A DNA stretch of 48,249 nt from Anaerolineales bacterium. Lineage in GTDB: Bacteria > Chloroflexota > Anaerolineae > Anaerolineales > Villigracilaceae. Where the stretch lies: contig JACZJC010000029.1 in NCBI GenBank assembly GCA_014860745.1, forward strand, positions 1-48,249. Direction: 5' to 3'. The translations under genes were made by a program, and so were the position numbers. How positions within the stretch are numbered: the stretch's first letter is position 1; the number at the start of each line of letters is the position of its first letter. Below are positions 31,549 through 40,272 of this stretch, in pieces. Under the pieces are notes generated by a model that worked only from the letters and a program-made list of their open reading frames with translations, searched no databases and had not been told where the DNA came from.

Positions 31549-34499
31549 CCGAGTTCATGCGTGACCTGTTTTAATCGGTCGCACAAATTTTGCATCAAAG
31601 CAAGGCTCACTTCGGGCCGTTCGCGAAGCAGGCTCTCAAAACTGAGACGGTCGAGGCAAAGTACGCGAACATCGCCATCGGCGATGACGGAAGCCATGCG
31701 GGTATCGCCGCTGATAATGGACATTTCGCCCACTACATCGCCTGCCGTGCGGCGGGCGATTTCATTTTCTTGCTTCCCGCCTTCTCCGATCATAATCCGC
31801 ACCTCGCCCGAGGTGATGACATACATTTCATCGCCCAGTTCCCCCTGTTCACACATTACCTCACCGTCCGTAAATTCATGCTCGGTGCTGATCTCCGCCA
31901 CGCGCTGCAAATCTGGGGGAGGCAGAACGGAGAGCAATGGCACTCGCCGCAGCAGTAAAACGCGCTCCATGATCGATAGGGTTACAGGGTTTTCCATCTG
32001 ATTTTCCTTTGAATAATTTTCGGCGGCAAATGCGGCGCAGGAACGCAGCCAGTCGTCCTGCCCCTTCATCAATTCATCTAAAACATCCTGCGGGCTCATT
32101 GGGCTCCGTGACTCGCGTTTCCTTTCCCAAAGCTGCAGGGCGGGACGAAGTAGTGCAGCCTCCCGCGTTGACTCGAGCGCTTCGAGCGCGTTGGAAATTT
32201 GGATGCTGTTGTTGCTTTGCAGGCTGTCGATCGCAATCGATATCGTTTCGCGGTCAGTGAGCAGTTTCAAAGCCATCAACGAGTTGATGCTGCAGCGACG
32301 CGCGCGATGCTGGAGCGAGTCGGCCAGCAATTGCATTCGGTCGTTTTCGATATTCTGGATGGAGAGCCGCAGCTCGTCGAGGCGGATGGATAAATCGATC
32401 CGGCTTTTTGCATAACTGCGGATGCGCTCCGCTTCTTTCCACGCCGGTAGCTGTTCCAGCGCGAGCAGCGCGCCATACTCAGACGCGGGGTCCGTTAGGG
32501 CATCGAGAACTTCGGGAAGGGTAACTTCCCCGATCTTTCCAAGAGCGGAAGCTGCGCTTGATTTGAACGCGAGATTTTTAGATGCCAGGGCTTTTGTCAA
32601 TTCTGGAATGGCCTGTGCTCCGCAGGATCCCAACGCAGAGGTGGCGGCGCAACGGACTGCCGTGGGTGCGTTTTCATCGTTCAGTTCATTCGTGAAAAGA
32701 AGGAAGGCATTTGGGTCACCCGCCTCTGCGAGGCCGTTGAGCGCCAGGATACGCTGGTCTTCATTCCCGGCCATCGACATATGTCGGAGTTGCCCGCGGG
32801 AGGGGTGGGATGGGTCGATGGAGAGCAGGGCGACCATCGCCCGGACTTGAACGAGGGATTCCTTGTCTTCGAGCAGGGGCGGAAGCAAAACATGCAGGCT
32901 GTGAGAATAGGGAGTCAACGCCAGGAGTGAGTCCACTGCCTGGGCGCGGACGGCAGGTTGAGGATCGGAAAGAAGCGCGGCGATCTCGAGCAAGGCGGAA
33001 GATGCCTGCAAACGAGTCAGCCCTTTCAGGGCAGTGAGCCGGACGTCCGCGTCTTCATCTTGTAACGCCTGAACGACCGCCTCTGTGGTGGAGAGGGTTG
33101 AACTTCTGCCAATAATTTCAACCGAGATACGTCGCACCACGGCGTCGGTATGTTTCATGCCTTCGAGGGCGATATTGAGCATGGCGGCATCGGGTTGACT
33201 CCCTGAATCAAACAAGTTCGGCCGGCCTTTGCGCAGCGATTCAACCAGAGCAAAGTTGTAAGCGCGGCCGGCGCGCCAGATGACGAAAGTTGTCGCAATG
33301 GCTGCGGAGAGACCGGCAATTGCAAGCTGCTGGGATGAAAAACTTTGCTCGCCGATGAAGAGAATGAGGCCTGCGATGAATGTACCCGCCTGGGAGGGCA
33401 CGCCATCGATGAAGGCGCGCACCTGGTCGCGGCGCGCAGCGGGTATGGCGTTGAACATGGCCTGGTAGGCCGAGTCGGCGATGCCTGAAAGCCAGAGCAT
33501 TTGGAAAAAGCGAAAGAGAATAACGATTATAAAAGCGTCAGTGAGAACAAGCCCGCCGAAACCGATCAAATAAATGACCGGCAGGGCGAGGAGCGCATTC
33601 ATGATGCCGATCTTCGCATAGAGGCGGTTGGCAAAAAAAGCGGAAGCGAGGAAGGCGGCGGCGGTGGAAAGGGCATTGAAGATTCCCAGAAAACCTGCCA
33701 GGTCGTTTTCGTTGGGGTATTGCGCGGCGGCGGTTTTGGAAAAGGGCAGGGCGATAGAGAAATACAGGATCGAAAACAGGATGGCGGCGATCGAAATCCA
33801 TTTCATCAAACTCGAGCCGCGCACGAATTGATAACCACGCTGCATTTCACGAAGGAGGGATGTTGGATTTTTCCTTTTGCGGGAGGGAGCCGAATCCGCC
33901 TGGTGGATGGGATGTTCCCGCATCAACACACGGATGCAGGCATAGGCCAACAAGAGCAGACCCGCCCAGAGCAGCAGCAGGTTTTGTGTCCCTATGAGGT
34001 TGACAAGGAGCCCCGTGCCTAAGCCGCCCAGTACGGCGCCGAGAATCCGCCCGGCATTGAAAAGCGGAAAGAGTCGCTTTGATTGACGTGCATCACAGAC
34101 TGCTCCTGCAATGCCCCACACTACGAGAGTGATCAATGAATTGACGACTTCCTTGCCGAGCCAGAGCACGGGGTACGCAAGAGCCAGTCCGCTGAAAAGA
34201 ATGCCCCAGCCAATGACGGTAAGAATGGCAACAACGATTGGCACAAAAATATAAATGGTTTCACGGCGGACTTTCCCAAGCAGAGCGGTAATTCCCAGTG
34301 AGGTGAGGAAGGATAGTGTGCCCAGGATCATATACATGTAAGGCAGATATTCCACCCCAAAGCGGGCAAAAAATAAGGCTTCGACCCCCGTGCTGCCAAG
34401 GGTAAACCCCGCTGAGGTGAGCAGCATCACTGCGACGACGAGCAAGGCCAGGCGGCCTTCCCCACGTTTTATAGACAGGAGAGATTCGAGATGCACCAT
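31509..34499 (-). CDS. NTT-like transporter with HEAT repeats and cNMP-binding domain
   Basis: 996 residues in three parts. Residues about 1-430 are a membrane domain with roughly 11-12 helices of the ADP/ATP-translocase (NTT/TLC) or MFS type (FTLGSTGVEALFFARFGVEY; DARQSKRLFPLFNAGRILGA). Residues about 440-820 are HEAT-like repeats (DEDADVRLTALKGLTRLQAS, SDPQPAVRAQAVDSLLAL, SALGKIG). Residues about 855-985 are a cyclic-nucleotide-binding domain (FTDGEVMCEQGELGDEMYVI, RRTAGDVVGEMSIISGDTRM). It probably moves a nucleotide or other solute under cyclic-nucleotide control; substrate unproven. It is the third of three leftward genes that include two cyclase-like proteins. Confidence 0.82.
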   Translation of the reverse strand: MVHLESLLSIKRGEGRLALLVVAVMLLTSAGFTLGSTGVEALFFARFGVEYLPYMYMILGTLSFLTSLGITALLGKVRRETIYIFVPIVVAILTVIGWGILFSGLALAYPVLWLGKEVVNSLITLVVWGIAGAVCDARQSKRLFPLFNAGRILGAVLGGLGTGLLVNLIGTQNLLLLWAGLLLLAYACIRVLMREHPIHQADSAPSRKRKNPTSLLREMQRGYQFVRGSSLMKWISIAAILFSILYFSIALPFSKTAAAQYPNENDLAGFLGIFNALSTAAAFLASAFFANRLYAKIGIMNALLALPVIYLIGFGGLVLTDAFIIVILFRFFQMLWLSGIADSAYQAMFNAIPAARRDQVRAFIDGVPSQAGTFIAGLILFIGEQSFSSQQLAIAGLSAAIATTFVIWRAGRAYNFALVESLRKGRPNLFDSGSQPDAAMLNIALEGMKHTDAVVRRISVEIIGRSSTLSTTEAVVQALQDEDADVRLTALKGLTRLQASSALLEIAALLSDPQPAVRAQAVDSLLALTPYSHSLHVLLPPLLEDKESLVQVRAMVALLSIDPSHPSRGQLRHMSMAGNEDQRILALNGLAEAGDPNAFLLFTNELNDENAPTAVRCAATSALGSCGAQAIPELTKALASKNLAFKSSAASALGKIGEVTLPEVLDALTDPASEYGALLALEQLPAWKEAERIRSYAKSRIDLSIRLDELRLSIQNIENDRMQLLADSLQHRARRCSINSLMALKLLTDRETISIAIDSLQSNNSIQISNALEALESTREAALLRPALQLWERKRESRSPMSPQDVLDELMKGQDDWLRSCAAFAAENYSKENQMENPVTLSIMERVLLLRRVPLLSVLPPPDLQRVAEISTEHEFTDGEVMCEQGELGDEMYVITSGEVRIMIGEGGKQENEIARRTAGDVVGEMSIISGDTRMASVIADGDVRVLCLDRLSFESLLRERPEVSLALMQNLCDRLKQVTHELGHFHNTANSFSDR

Positions 34500-34593
34500 T
34501 AATGATCCGCGGTGGCAGTTAAATAAACGAGCTTTTCAAATGTCCGTGGATGTAAAGCCAGGAGCTGCGTTTTCAATGAAAATGTCCTCTGGC

Positions 34594-35688
34594 TCATGAA
34601 TTCTCCAGCTTCTTCATCTCTTCGCCGGCCAGACGTGCGGCTTCGCGTAGAAAATAATCGTACTTAAAAAACCGAGTCATCAGGATTTTAACTACAGGCC
34701 GCCGGATCCATTTGGGCAATGGAATATTCACAACGATATGATCGTGGACACGCGTGCCTCCGTTAGGCAAGGCGGTCAGGCTCAGGGTCTCTTTCATCTG
34801 TAGCTTGCCGTTCTGATAAGACTCCATCGTGGCGTAATCGAACGGGCGCCAATCCAGCACAATTTCAGTGCTGACTTTTTTGCCATGCGCACAATGGTTG
34901 CTGGCGCCGCTTGAAGTCCGGCCCCTGGGGCGGTCGCCGCGGGACCAGACAACATCATGGCCCCATTGATTCCTTCGCGCGGGGTCGTGCAACCATTCCC
35001 AGGTCAGGGGCGGAGGCGTGGAAAAATCAATCTCCATGCTGAAATCTGCGTCCCCTGCAAAGATAATCTGCTGACGTTGGGCCATGATCTCATCATAACG
35101 TTCGCGCATATCCATGCTGTAAGTCATGGTTTCGCCAAGATGTTCATACGCCTCAAGCTGTGGGTGTGCATTCTCCAATTGCATCCCCATATGTTCCAGG
35201 CTTTTCTCTGTAAAGAGCGCGTAAGCCTTCCAGCCAGTGGTATCGGCCACGTGATTTTTGAGCAGTCGATGGGCAAGGTTCACGTCTGAGCCAACCATTT
35301 CCTTGATATCCCGCACATGCTGAATAATGTAATCGCCGTGGTGTACGATGAATTTCAGATCCAGTGAAGGGATATTGCGGCAGGCATTGCAGGTGCAGGT
35401 TGTGGCACGCTTGATGTTCGTTTGCCTGTCACGGAAAGCCGCGTAGGTGGATTCAACCAGCTCCAGGATTGTTTCCCCGCGTGTGATTTTTGCCTCCGGC
35501 GCGTAGGCGAAGACTGCATCCCCTTCAAGTTTGTGGATGGTCAGCAGGGACTCGATGCGTACGCATATCGTCTCGAGCAGGTCGCTGAGAATCTCATGGG
35601 CGTGCTCCAATTCCGTGCCCGCGACAAAGGATGTGTAGCCGCTGATGTCTGCAAGGACAAGATAGCCATGTTCGGTTTCAGTTGTCAT
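34594..35688 (-). CDS. DUF2652 cyclase-like protein with SRPBCC-type C-terminus
   Basis: 364 residues. Residues 8-150 are a class III cyclase-like (DUF2652) domain that keeps cyclase landmarks: D14 in LADISGYTSF, D57 in LEGDAVFAY, and N138/R141 in VNLAHRLLK. A Cys cluster (C98, C100, C103 in TCTCNACRN) is unusual and could bind a metal. The C-terminal half (about 215-350) looks like an SRPBCC/polyketide-cyclase ligand pocket (LTWEWLHDPARRNQW, NGGTRVHDHIVVNIPLPKW). It may sense a hydrophobic ligand and make a cyclic nucleotide, or be a pseudocyclase. GAGGAAAA precedes the ATG. It lies between a cyclase gene and a cNMP-binding transporter. Confidence 0.8.
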   Translation of the reverse strand: MTTETEHGYLVLADISGYTSFVAGTELEHAHEILSDLLETICVRIESLLTIHKLEGDAVFAYAPEAKITRGETILELVESTYAAFRDRQTNIKRATTCTCNACRNIPSLDLKFIVHHGDYIIQHVRDIKEMVGSDVNLAHRLLKNHVADTTGWKAYALFTEKSLEHMGMQLENAHPQLEAYEHLGETMTYSMDMRERYDEIMAQRQQIIFAGDADFSMEIDFSTPPPLTWEWLHDPARRNQWGHDVVWSRGDRPRGRTSSGASNHCAHGKKVSTEIVLDWRPFDYATMESYQNGKLQMKETLSLTALPNGGTRVHDHIVVNIPLPKWIRRPVVKILMTRFFKYDYFLREAARLAGEEMKKLENS

Positions 35689-35745
35689 TTTTCCTCACGA
35701 TTGAATAGATGAAAAACGGCACATTATCTCCATCCAATGAATTTC

Positions 35746-38529
35746 CTAACTTAACGCCAACTGAATCGCCTGCTCCATCGTCATGGACTTGCCCTCCGCC
35801 CATAACGAAGCAAACAGCTTCTCGTCCATGTTTGTTTTCAAATCGTTGACTTCACGCTCGTATTCCACGCGTTCCAGCTGCGACATATCTATATTGATGA
35901 GTTCGCGCAGCGCCTCCGCCGCGCCGAGTAATTTGAGGGCGCGTTCGGGCTGTTCGTGGGCTTTGGCGATAAAGGCGAAACATTCCAATTGATTGGCGAC
36001 GGCCGCGCGATGACCAAGCCTCTTCCACTCCAGGATGGTCTCGCGGTACATGGACTCGGCAGATTCAAACTTTCCTTCTGCGCGGTCCATATGCGCCATT
36101 TCGCTGTTGACCATGTTGGCGCGGTGATAATCGCCCATGCCGTGAAAGATTTCCAGAAGAGGCGCGAATTGCGCGCGCGCCTCCTCATACCGCCCGTTGA
36201 ACCGGGCGGCCATCCCCGTCCCAAACAGCAGCATCGAATGCCCAAAGACGTTTTTATCATCCTTCATTGTTTCGAGGCCGCGCGCCAGTAGTTCCCTGGC
36301 TTTGGGGTCGTCCTGCCCGAGCATTATCATGCGCGTGCCGACCATTCCGTACGCATTGCCCAAGGCGAAGGGATGGTTCGACTCTTCGCCAAGCCGAAGG
36401 ACCTCTTCCGTGATGGCATCGACTTCGTCGAAGTTCCCCGACATCATTTTGGATTCCGCTTCGAAGGTCAGCACGAATACCAGCAGGGGAATATCGTCCA
36501 GTTGACGCGCGACCACTGCGCATTCACGTGCTGCAGCACTTGCCGCTGGGACGTTTCCCTGGCTGAACGCCAGAAAGGAGACTGCTTTCCAGGCGTTTGC
36601 AATGATTTTCATCCGCTGGCGGGACTCGTCCCCCTCGACCTTCGGCTGGCGGGCTGCGTGTTCGAGCGCGTTATAGAGCAGTGACAAGGCCTCCGCTTCG
36701 TAGCCGCGTCGAAACCAGAAATACGGCAGTGCGCCGCACATGCGCAGGACCGAAAATACATTTGTGTCCAGACCCCATTCGAAACAAGCCCGCAGGTTGT
36801 CGTATTCGGCTTCGAGACGATACACCCAATCCAATGCGATGGTGCTGAAAAGTTCCTTTTCGGCGATTTCGGTCAGCCTGACATAATAATCCAAATGACG
36901 GTTTCGGATCTCCTCCGCCTCGCCCGATTCCAATAATTTGTCGCGGGCATACTGGCGGATCGTTTCGAGCAGACGGTAGCGCGGCTCATTGCCTTCCTCG
37001 TCCATCACCACCAGCGACTTGTTCACCAATTGCGGCATGAGTTCCAGTACGTCCATATCGCTGAACATCGATTCTGCCGCTTCGAACACCCATCCACCCG
37101 CAAAGACCGAGAGGCGCTTCAACAACTTGCATTCATCTGGACTCAGAATATCGTAACTCCAGTCGATCAACGCGCGTAACGTTTGTTGGCGCGGCAATGC
37201 TGTGCGCGAGCCGCCGGTGAGCAATTTGAATCGGTCGTCGAGCCGCTTGGCGATCTGTTCGGGAGTAAAGGCGCTCACGCGCGAAGCGGCCAATTCCAAA
37301 GCGAGGGGAATGCCGTCGAGACGGGAGCAGATTTGGGCGATGTGTGAGGCGTTCTCATCCGTCAGATGAAATTTTGGATTCGCCGCCGACGCGCGTTCCA
37401 CGAACAATTGAACAGACTCGAATCCCATCACCGCTTCACGCGTGACGTTAGCCTGATTCGGCAGCGATAAAGAAGGCACGCGATAGACATTTTCCCCGCC
37501 GACTCCCAGCGCCTCACGGCTGCTGGCAATGATCTTGATGTTCGGCGCATTGCGCAAAAATTCATCCGCAAGTGCGGCGCTGGCTTCGACGAGATGCTCG
37601 CAATTATCGAGAATGAGCAAAAGATTCTTCGCCCTTAAATAATCGTTGACGACATTCTCAAGCGGCATTCCCGCTTGCGCGCGCACGCCCAACACCGACG
37701 CGATCGTTTGCAGAATCAATGCGGGGTCGGCGAGCGGCGCCAGTTCGATGAACCACACGCCATCCGTGAAGTTGGGCAGCATCTCTATGCCGAGTTGCAG
37801 CGATAAGCGCGTCTTGCCTGTGCCCCCGGGACCGATGAGGGTAAGTAATCTCGCTGAGGTGAGTTTTTCACTTGCCTCTCTCAGTTCGCGCTCGCGCCCG
37901 ATGAAGGATGTGAGTTGTTGAGGCAGGTTGTTCGTCGCCGTTGGAATCGTATTGAGTGGAGGGAATCCTCGCTGCAGATCCGAAGCAACGACTTGATGAA
38001 TCTTTTCTGACTGTGCGATTCCTTTGAGATAGTGTTCGCCCAGGTCCATGAACGATACGTCAGCCGCGAGATGCTCTCTCGCCACCTGAGCGACAACATC
38101 GGAAACCAATATCTGCCCGCCGTGCCCCGCCGACATGATGCGCGCTGCGCGATTCAAGGTCTGACCGAAGTAATCGCCTTCGCGCAATTCGGCTTCGCCG
38201 GTGTGCAATCCCATGCGAACTTTAAGTGCAAAAGATGAAGGATGAATGATGAAGGCGCCGTCCTGAGCTTGTCGAAGGGATGAATGAAGTTGGCGTTGCG
38301 CGGTAATGGATGCGTTGACCCCATCAATGGCAGTTGTGAAAACCGCATGGACTCCATCGCCTGTGGTTTTGATGATGTGTCCATGATTGGATTCGATGGC
38401 TTCCTTCAGTATCGAATCATGTTTTACCAACGCGGCTTTCATCGCTTCGGGGTGTAGCTCCCAAAGCTTGGTCGAGCCTTCGATATCGGTAAATAAAAAT
38501 GTCACGGTGCCGGAGGGTAGATCACTCAT
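35746..38529 (-). CDS. class III nucleotidyl cyclase, STAND-type ATPase and TPR protein
   Basis: 927 residues. Residues 5-185 are a class III adenylate/guanylate cyclase with metal aspartates D15 (FTDIEGST) and D58 (TTGDGVHAVF) and N126/R130 (TLNRAARIMSAGHGGQIL), so it should be active. Residues about 205-560 are an AAA/STAND ATPase with P-loop GPGGTGKT (233-240), Walker B LLLILDNCEH and SSREALGV. The remainder is a TPR-like array (about 600-900). Residues 83-102 are a repeat-derived insertion within the cyclase domain. AAAGGAA precedes the ATG, and a TACAAT box lies upstream. There is no DNA-binding tail, unlike LuxR-ended relatives. Confidence 0.9.
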   Translation of the reverse strand: MSDLPSGTVTFLFTDIEGSTKLWELHPEAMKAALVKHDSILKEAIESNHGHIIKTTGDGVHAVFTTAIDGVNASITAQRQLHSSLRQAQDGAFIIHPSSFALKVRMGLHTGEAELREGDYFGQTLNRAARIMSAGHGGQILVSDVVAQVAREHLAADVSFMDLGEHYLKGIAQSEKIHQVVASDLQRGFPPLNTIPTATNNLPQQLTSFIGRERELREASEKLTSARLLTLIGPGGTGKTRLSLQLGIEMLPNFTDGVWFIELAPLADPALILQTIASVLGVRAQAGMPLENVVNDYLRAKNLLLILDNCEHLVEASAALADEFLRNAPNIKIIASSREALGVGGENVYRVPSLSLPNQANVTREAVMGFESVQLFVERASAANPKFHLTDENASHIAQICSRLDGIPLALELAASRVSAFTPEQIAKRLDDRFKLLTGGSRTALPRQQTLRALIDWSYDILSPDECKLLKRLSVFAGGWVFEAAESMFSDMDVLELMPQLVNKSLVVMDEEGNEPRYRLLETIRQYARDKLLESGEAEEIRNRHLDYYVRLTEIAEKELFSTIALDWVYRLEAEYDNLRACFEWGLDTNVFSVLRMCGALPYFWFRRGYEAEALSLLYNALEHAARQPKVEGDESRQRMKIIANAWKAVSFLAFSQGNVPAASAAARECAVVARQLDDIPLLVFVLTFEAESKMMSGNFDEVDAITEEVLRLGEESNHPFALGNAYGMVGTRMIMLGQDDPKARELLARGLETMKDDKNVFGHSMLLFGTGMAARFNGRYEEARAQFAPLLEIFHGMGDYHRANMVNSEMAHMDRAEGKFESAESMYRETILEWKRLGHRAAVANQLECFAFIAKAHEQPERALKLLGAAEALRELINIDMSQLERVEYEREVNDLKTNMDEKLFASLWAEGKSMTMEQAIQLALS
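38224..38283. repeat. two micro-repeats inserted in frame in the cyclase domain
   Basis: The + strand carries AAAAGATGAAGGATGAATGA, then CCGTCCTGAGCTTGTCGAAG (38259-38278), the reverse of the widespread GACAAGCTCAGGACGG repeat. Together they encode SSLRQAQDGAFIIHPSSFAL between AQRQLH and KVRMGLHTGE, where related cyclases have a shorter, variable loop. Confidence 0.75.
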
Positions 38530-38580
38530 AAAATTCCTTTACCAATAAAAATTTAGGGGATATTGTACCCCTTATCGTGA

Positions 38581-38609
38581 TTGTCAGTTTATCGCTACTG
38601 GGATAACAT
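38581..38609 (+). promoter_or_regulatory. promoter for a leaderless YkgJ transcript
   Basis: TTGTCA (38581-38586), a 17-base spacer, TAACAT (38604-38609). The predicted +1 at 38616 is one base before the ATG. Confidence 0.55.
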
Positions 38610-38616
38610 TCCCGGT

Positions 38617-39117
38617 ATGACCGATGCTGATGAAGCGGGCGAAACCCAAGGGACCATTTTGTGCACGTCTTGCGGGCTGTGCTGCACGGGTCATTTATTT
38701 ATCTGGTCTAAGCTCAGGTCAGTTGAACTGGACTCTGCCAGGGCTCTGGGGTTGAATGTAATTCGTGAACCGCGGGGGCGTGGGTTTAGCCAACCCTGCC
38801 CGCTCTGGCATGGACAGTGCACGATCTATACTTCCCCTCAATATCCGCGATTTTGCCACACCTATAAGTGTAAACTGCTCAAAGAAGTCCTTGATGAAAA
38901 TACCCCGCTGCCCAACGCGCTGATGGTTGTTCAACAGGCAATGGAATTGATTCAAGAACTCGAAGTGTTTTTACCGCCCTCCTCCGAGATTAGTTTTCGT
39001 GAGCGTCTGGTCACATCCATGCAGCAGGGGAATACAAACACGGACTTCCAATTGAAGGCGAATGCGTTATTGGCTTTTGTTGAAAAATATTTCGGGGTAC
39101 GTGACTTCTTCGATTAA
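38617..39117 (+). CDS. YkgJ family cysteine-cluster protein
   Basis: 166 residues. The N-terminal CTSCGLCCTG and later CPLWHGQCTIYTSPQYPRFC followed by HTYKCK form the eight-cysteine cluster of the YkgJ/UPF0153 family, predicted to bind zinc or an Fe-S centre. Function unknown. The ATG at 38617 has no ribosome site but sits immediately after a promoter. It is divergent from the cyclase gene. Confidence 0.85.
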   Translation: MTDADEAGETQGTILCTSCGLCCTGHLFIWSKLRSVELDSARALGLNVIREPRGRGFSQPCPLWHGQCTIYTSPQYPRFCHTYKCKLLKEVLDENTPLPNALMVVQQAMELIQELEVFLPPSSEISFRERLVTSMQQGNTNTDFQLKANALLAFVEKYFGVRDFFD

Positions 39118-39144
39118 CCGTATGTGGAATAATCCAAGGAGAAA

Positions 39145-39399
39145 TTAAAACTTGAAGTGAATAAATATCCGCCCAAAATTTTTATCGTCCTTTTCAACGC
39201 GATGATACAGCTTTTTGATATGGCCCTGATTTAGAAAACGTAGGACTTTTTTCTTCAATTGCCCGCTCCCTTTGCCGGGAATGATCTCAACCAGCGCGAT
39301 TTTCTTTTCAATGGCCTCTTCAACGATGCGGTTGAGCTCCGCGTCAATTTGATAGCCCTTGTTGTAAATCTCATGCAGGTCAAGCTTGAGTTTTGCCAT
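39145..39399 (-). CDS. stand-alone Smr domain protein
   Basis: 84 residues covering one Smr (MutS2 C-terminal) domain: LDLHEIYNKGYQIDAELNRI, VEIIPGKGSGQLKKKVLRFL and FIHFK. The LDLH and GKGSG motifs of the nuclease/RNA-binding fold are present. Stand-alone Smr proteins act as endonucleases on RNA or branched DNA, some in ribosome rescue. Convergent with YkgJ, 27 bases apart. Confidence 0.85.
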   Translation of the reverse strand: MAKLKLDLHEIYNKGYQIDAELNRIVEEAIEKKIALVEIIPGKGSGQLKKKVLRFLNQGHIKKLYHRVEKDDKNFGRIFIHFKF

Positions 39400-39540
39400 G
39401 TTTTCTTCTTTTGCTTCAACAGGAGTTCAAAAGTTGAACGACGATTCAACTTTACCATGTTTCCGTGCAAATCACTGGCATGGATCACCGCGAGCGTGGT
39501 TGGGTAGGCGCGAAAGACAATCACCATGATATTTTGCGAC

Positions 39541-39599
39541 TTAACAAAGAGCACTCTGTCGGAGGCTTGACCCCCGACAGAGTGACGAGCGTTTGTTAA
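39541..39599. repeat. long nested palindrome
   Basis: TTAACAAA (39541-39548) pairs with TTTGTTAA (39592-39599), and inside it CACTCTGTCGG (39552-39562) pairs with CCGACAGAGTG (39574-39584). It lies in the 218-base gap between Smr and the next minus-strand gene. It probably terminates the small-gene operon upstream. Nothing else is seen in the gap (39400-39617). Confidence 0.7.
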
Positions 39600-39617
39600 T
39601 ATACTTTCGACTGCAAT

Positions 39618-39791
39618 TTAGCGGCTGAGAATCCCGACCAATCCCAGAATTCCAATGAGAATCGCAATGAGTTTTGGCAGTCGATAATGGACCGTGGACC
39701 TTGATCTGTAATAGGCCTGGCTTATCATTCCTTCCTGCCGCAGGTCATTAATTTTCTCTTTACCTCTTATTTCATAAAAGGATTGGTTCAT
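39618..39791 (-). CDS. 57-residue single-pass membrane protein
   Basis: Begins MNQSFYEIRGKEKINDLRQE and ends with a hydrophobic helix (LPKLIAILIGILGLVGILS) and a final Arg. AAGGAGAA is correctly placed before the ATG. It starts 12 bases after the stop of the upstream secreted protein, so they form an operon. Not recognised. The cytoplasmic half is basic and the C-terminal tail helix may anchor it. Confidence 0.65.
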   Translation of the reverse strand: MNQSFYEIRGKEKINDLRQEGMISQAYYRSRSTVHYRLPKLIAILIGILGLVGILSR

Positions 39792-39803
39792 GGTTTATTC
39801 TCC

Positions 39804-40091
39804 TTATTGCGAGCAGTCACGATAATTTGAGAGCAGGTGAATCAGCCCGCCATCCAAGCCAGTGGGACCGTCTTTTGTGAAAAGTAACCAAACGCCCATA
39901 TCCTCTTTGTACGCAGAGTGAATGGATGTGCGGGCGGGTAAACTGGCGCACTCTGCCGCCTTTGTCGGGTCACCATGAGATTGGTCGGCTGCGATGACAA
40001 CCGATGTGGCTGAGGCTTCTCGAACAGTGAACCCGACAAGCACCACCAGTGCAATGACGATCAACAGATTGAACACACGATTTATGAACAT
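39804..40091 (-). CDS. small exported protein
   Basis: 95 residues. Begins MFINRVFNLLIVIALVVLVG, a signal peptide or anchor with a likely cleavage at ASA (about 30). The mature part contains two cysteines (CASL and RDCSQ) that could pair, and a hydrophobic stretch near VWLLFTKDG. AAAGGAG precedes the ATG at 40091; the longer frame upstream has no ribosome site. Function unknown. First gene of a two-gene operon. Confidence 0.65.
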   Translation of the reverse strand: MFINRVFNLLIVIALVVLVGFTVREASATSVVIAADQSHGDPTKAAECASLPARTSIHSAYKEDMGVWLLFTKDGPTGLDGGLIHLLSNYRDCSQ

Positions 40092-40272
40092 TTTTTCTCC
40101 TTTGGCTGGTTGAATTTGCGCTTCATTTGCGCGCCAGTCATTTGATACTCTAAATTTAGCATCCGGGAGATTACCTGACTTGCCAAATCCTGCCAAAATT
40201 CTCCAATATGAGGAAAGTATGCTATTCTGAAATCACAGAGACGGCTTTTCTCCTTAATTCAGGAAGGTATGC

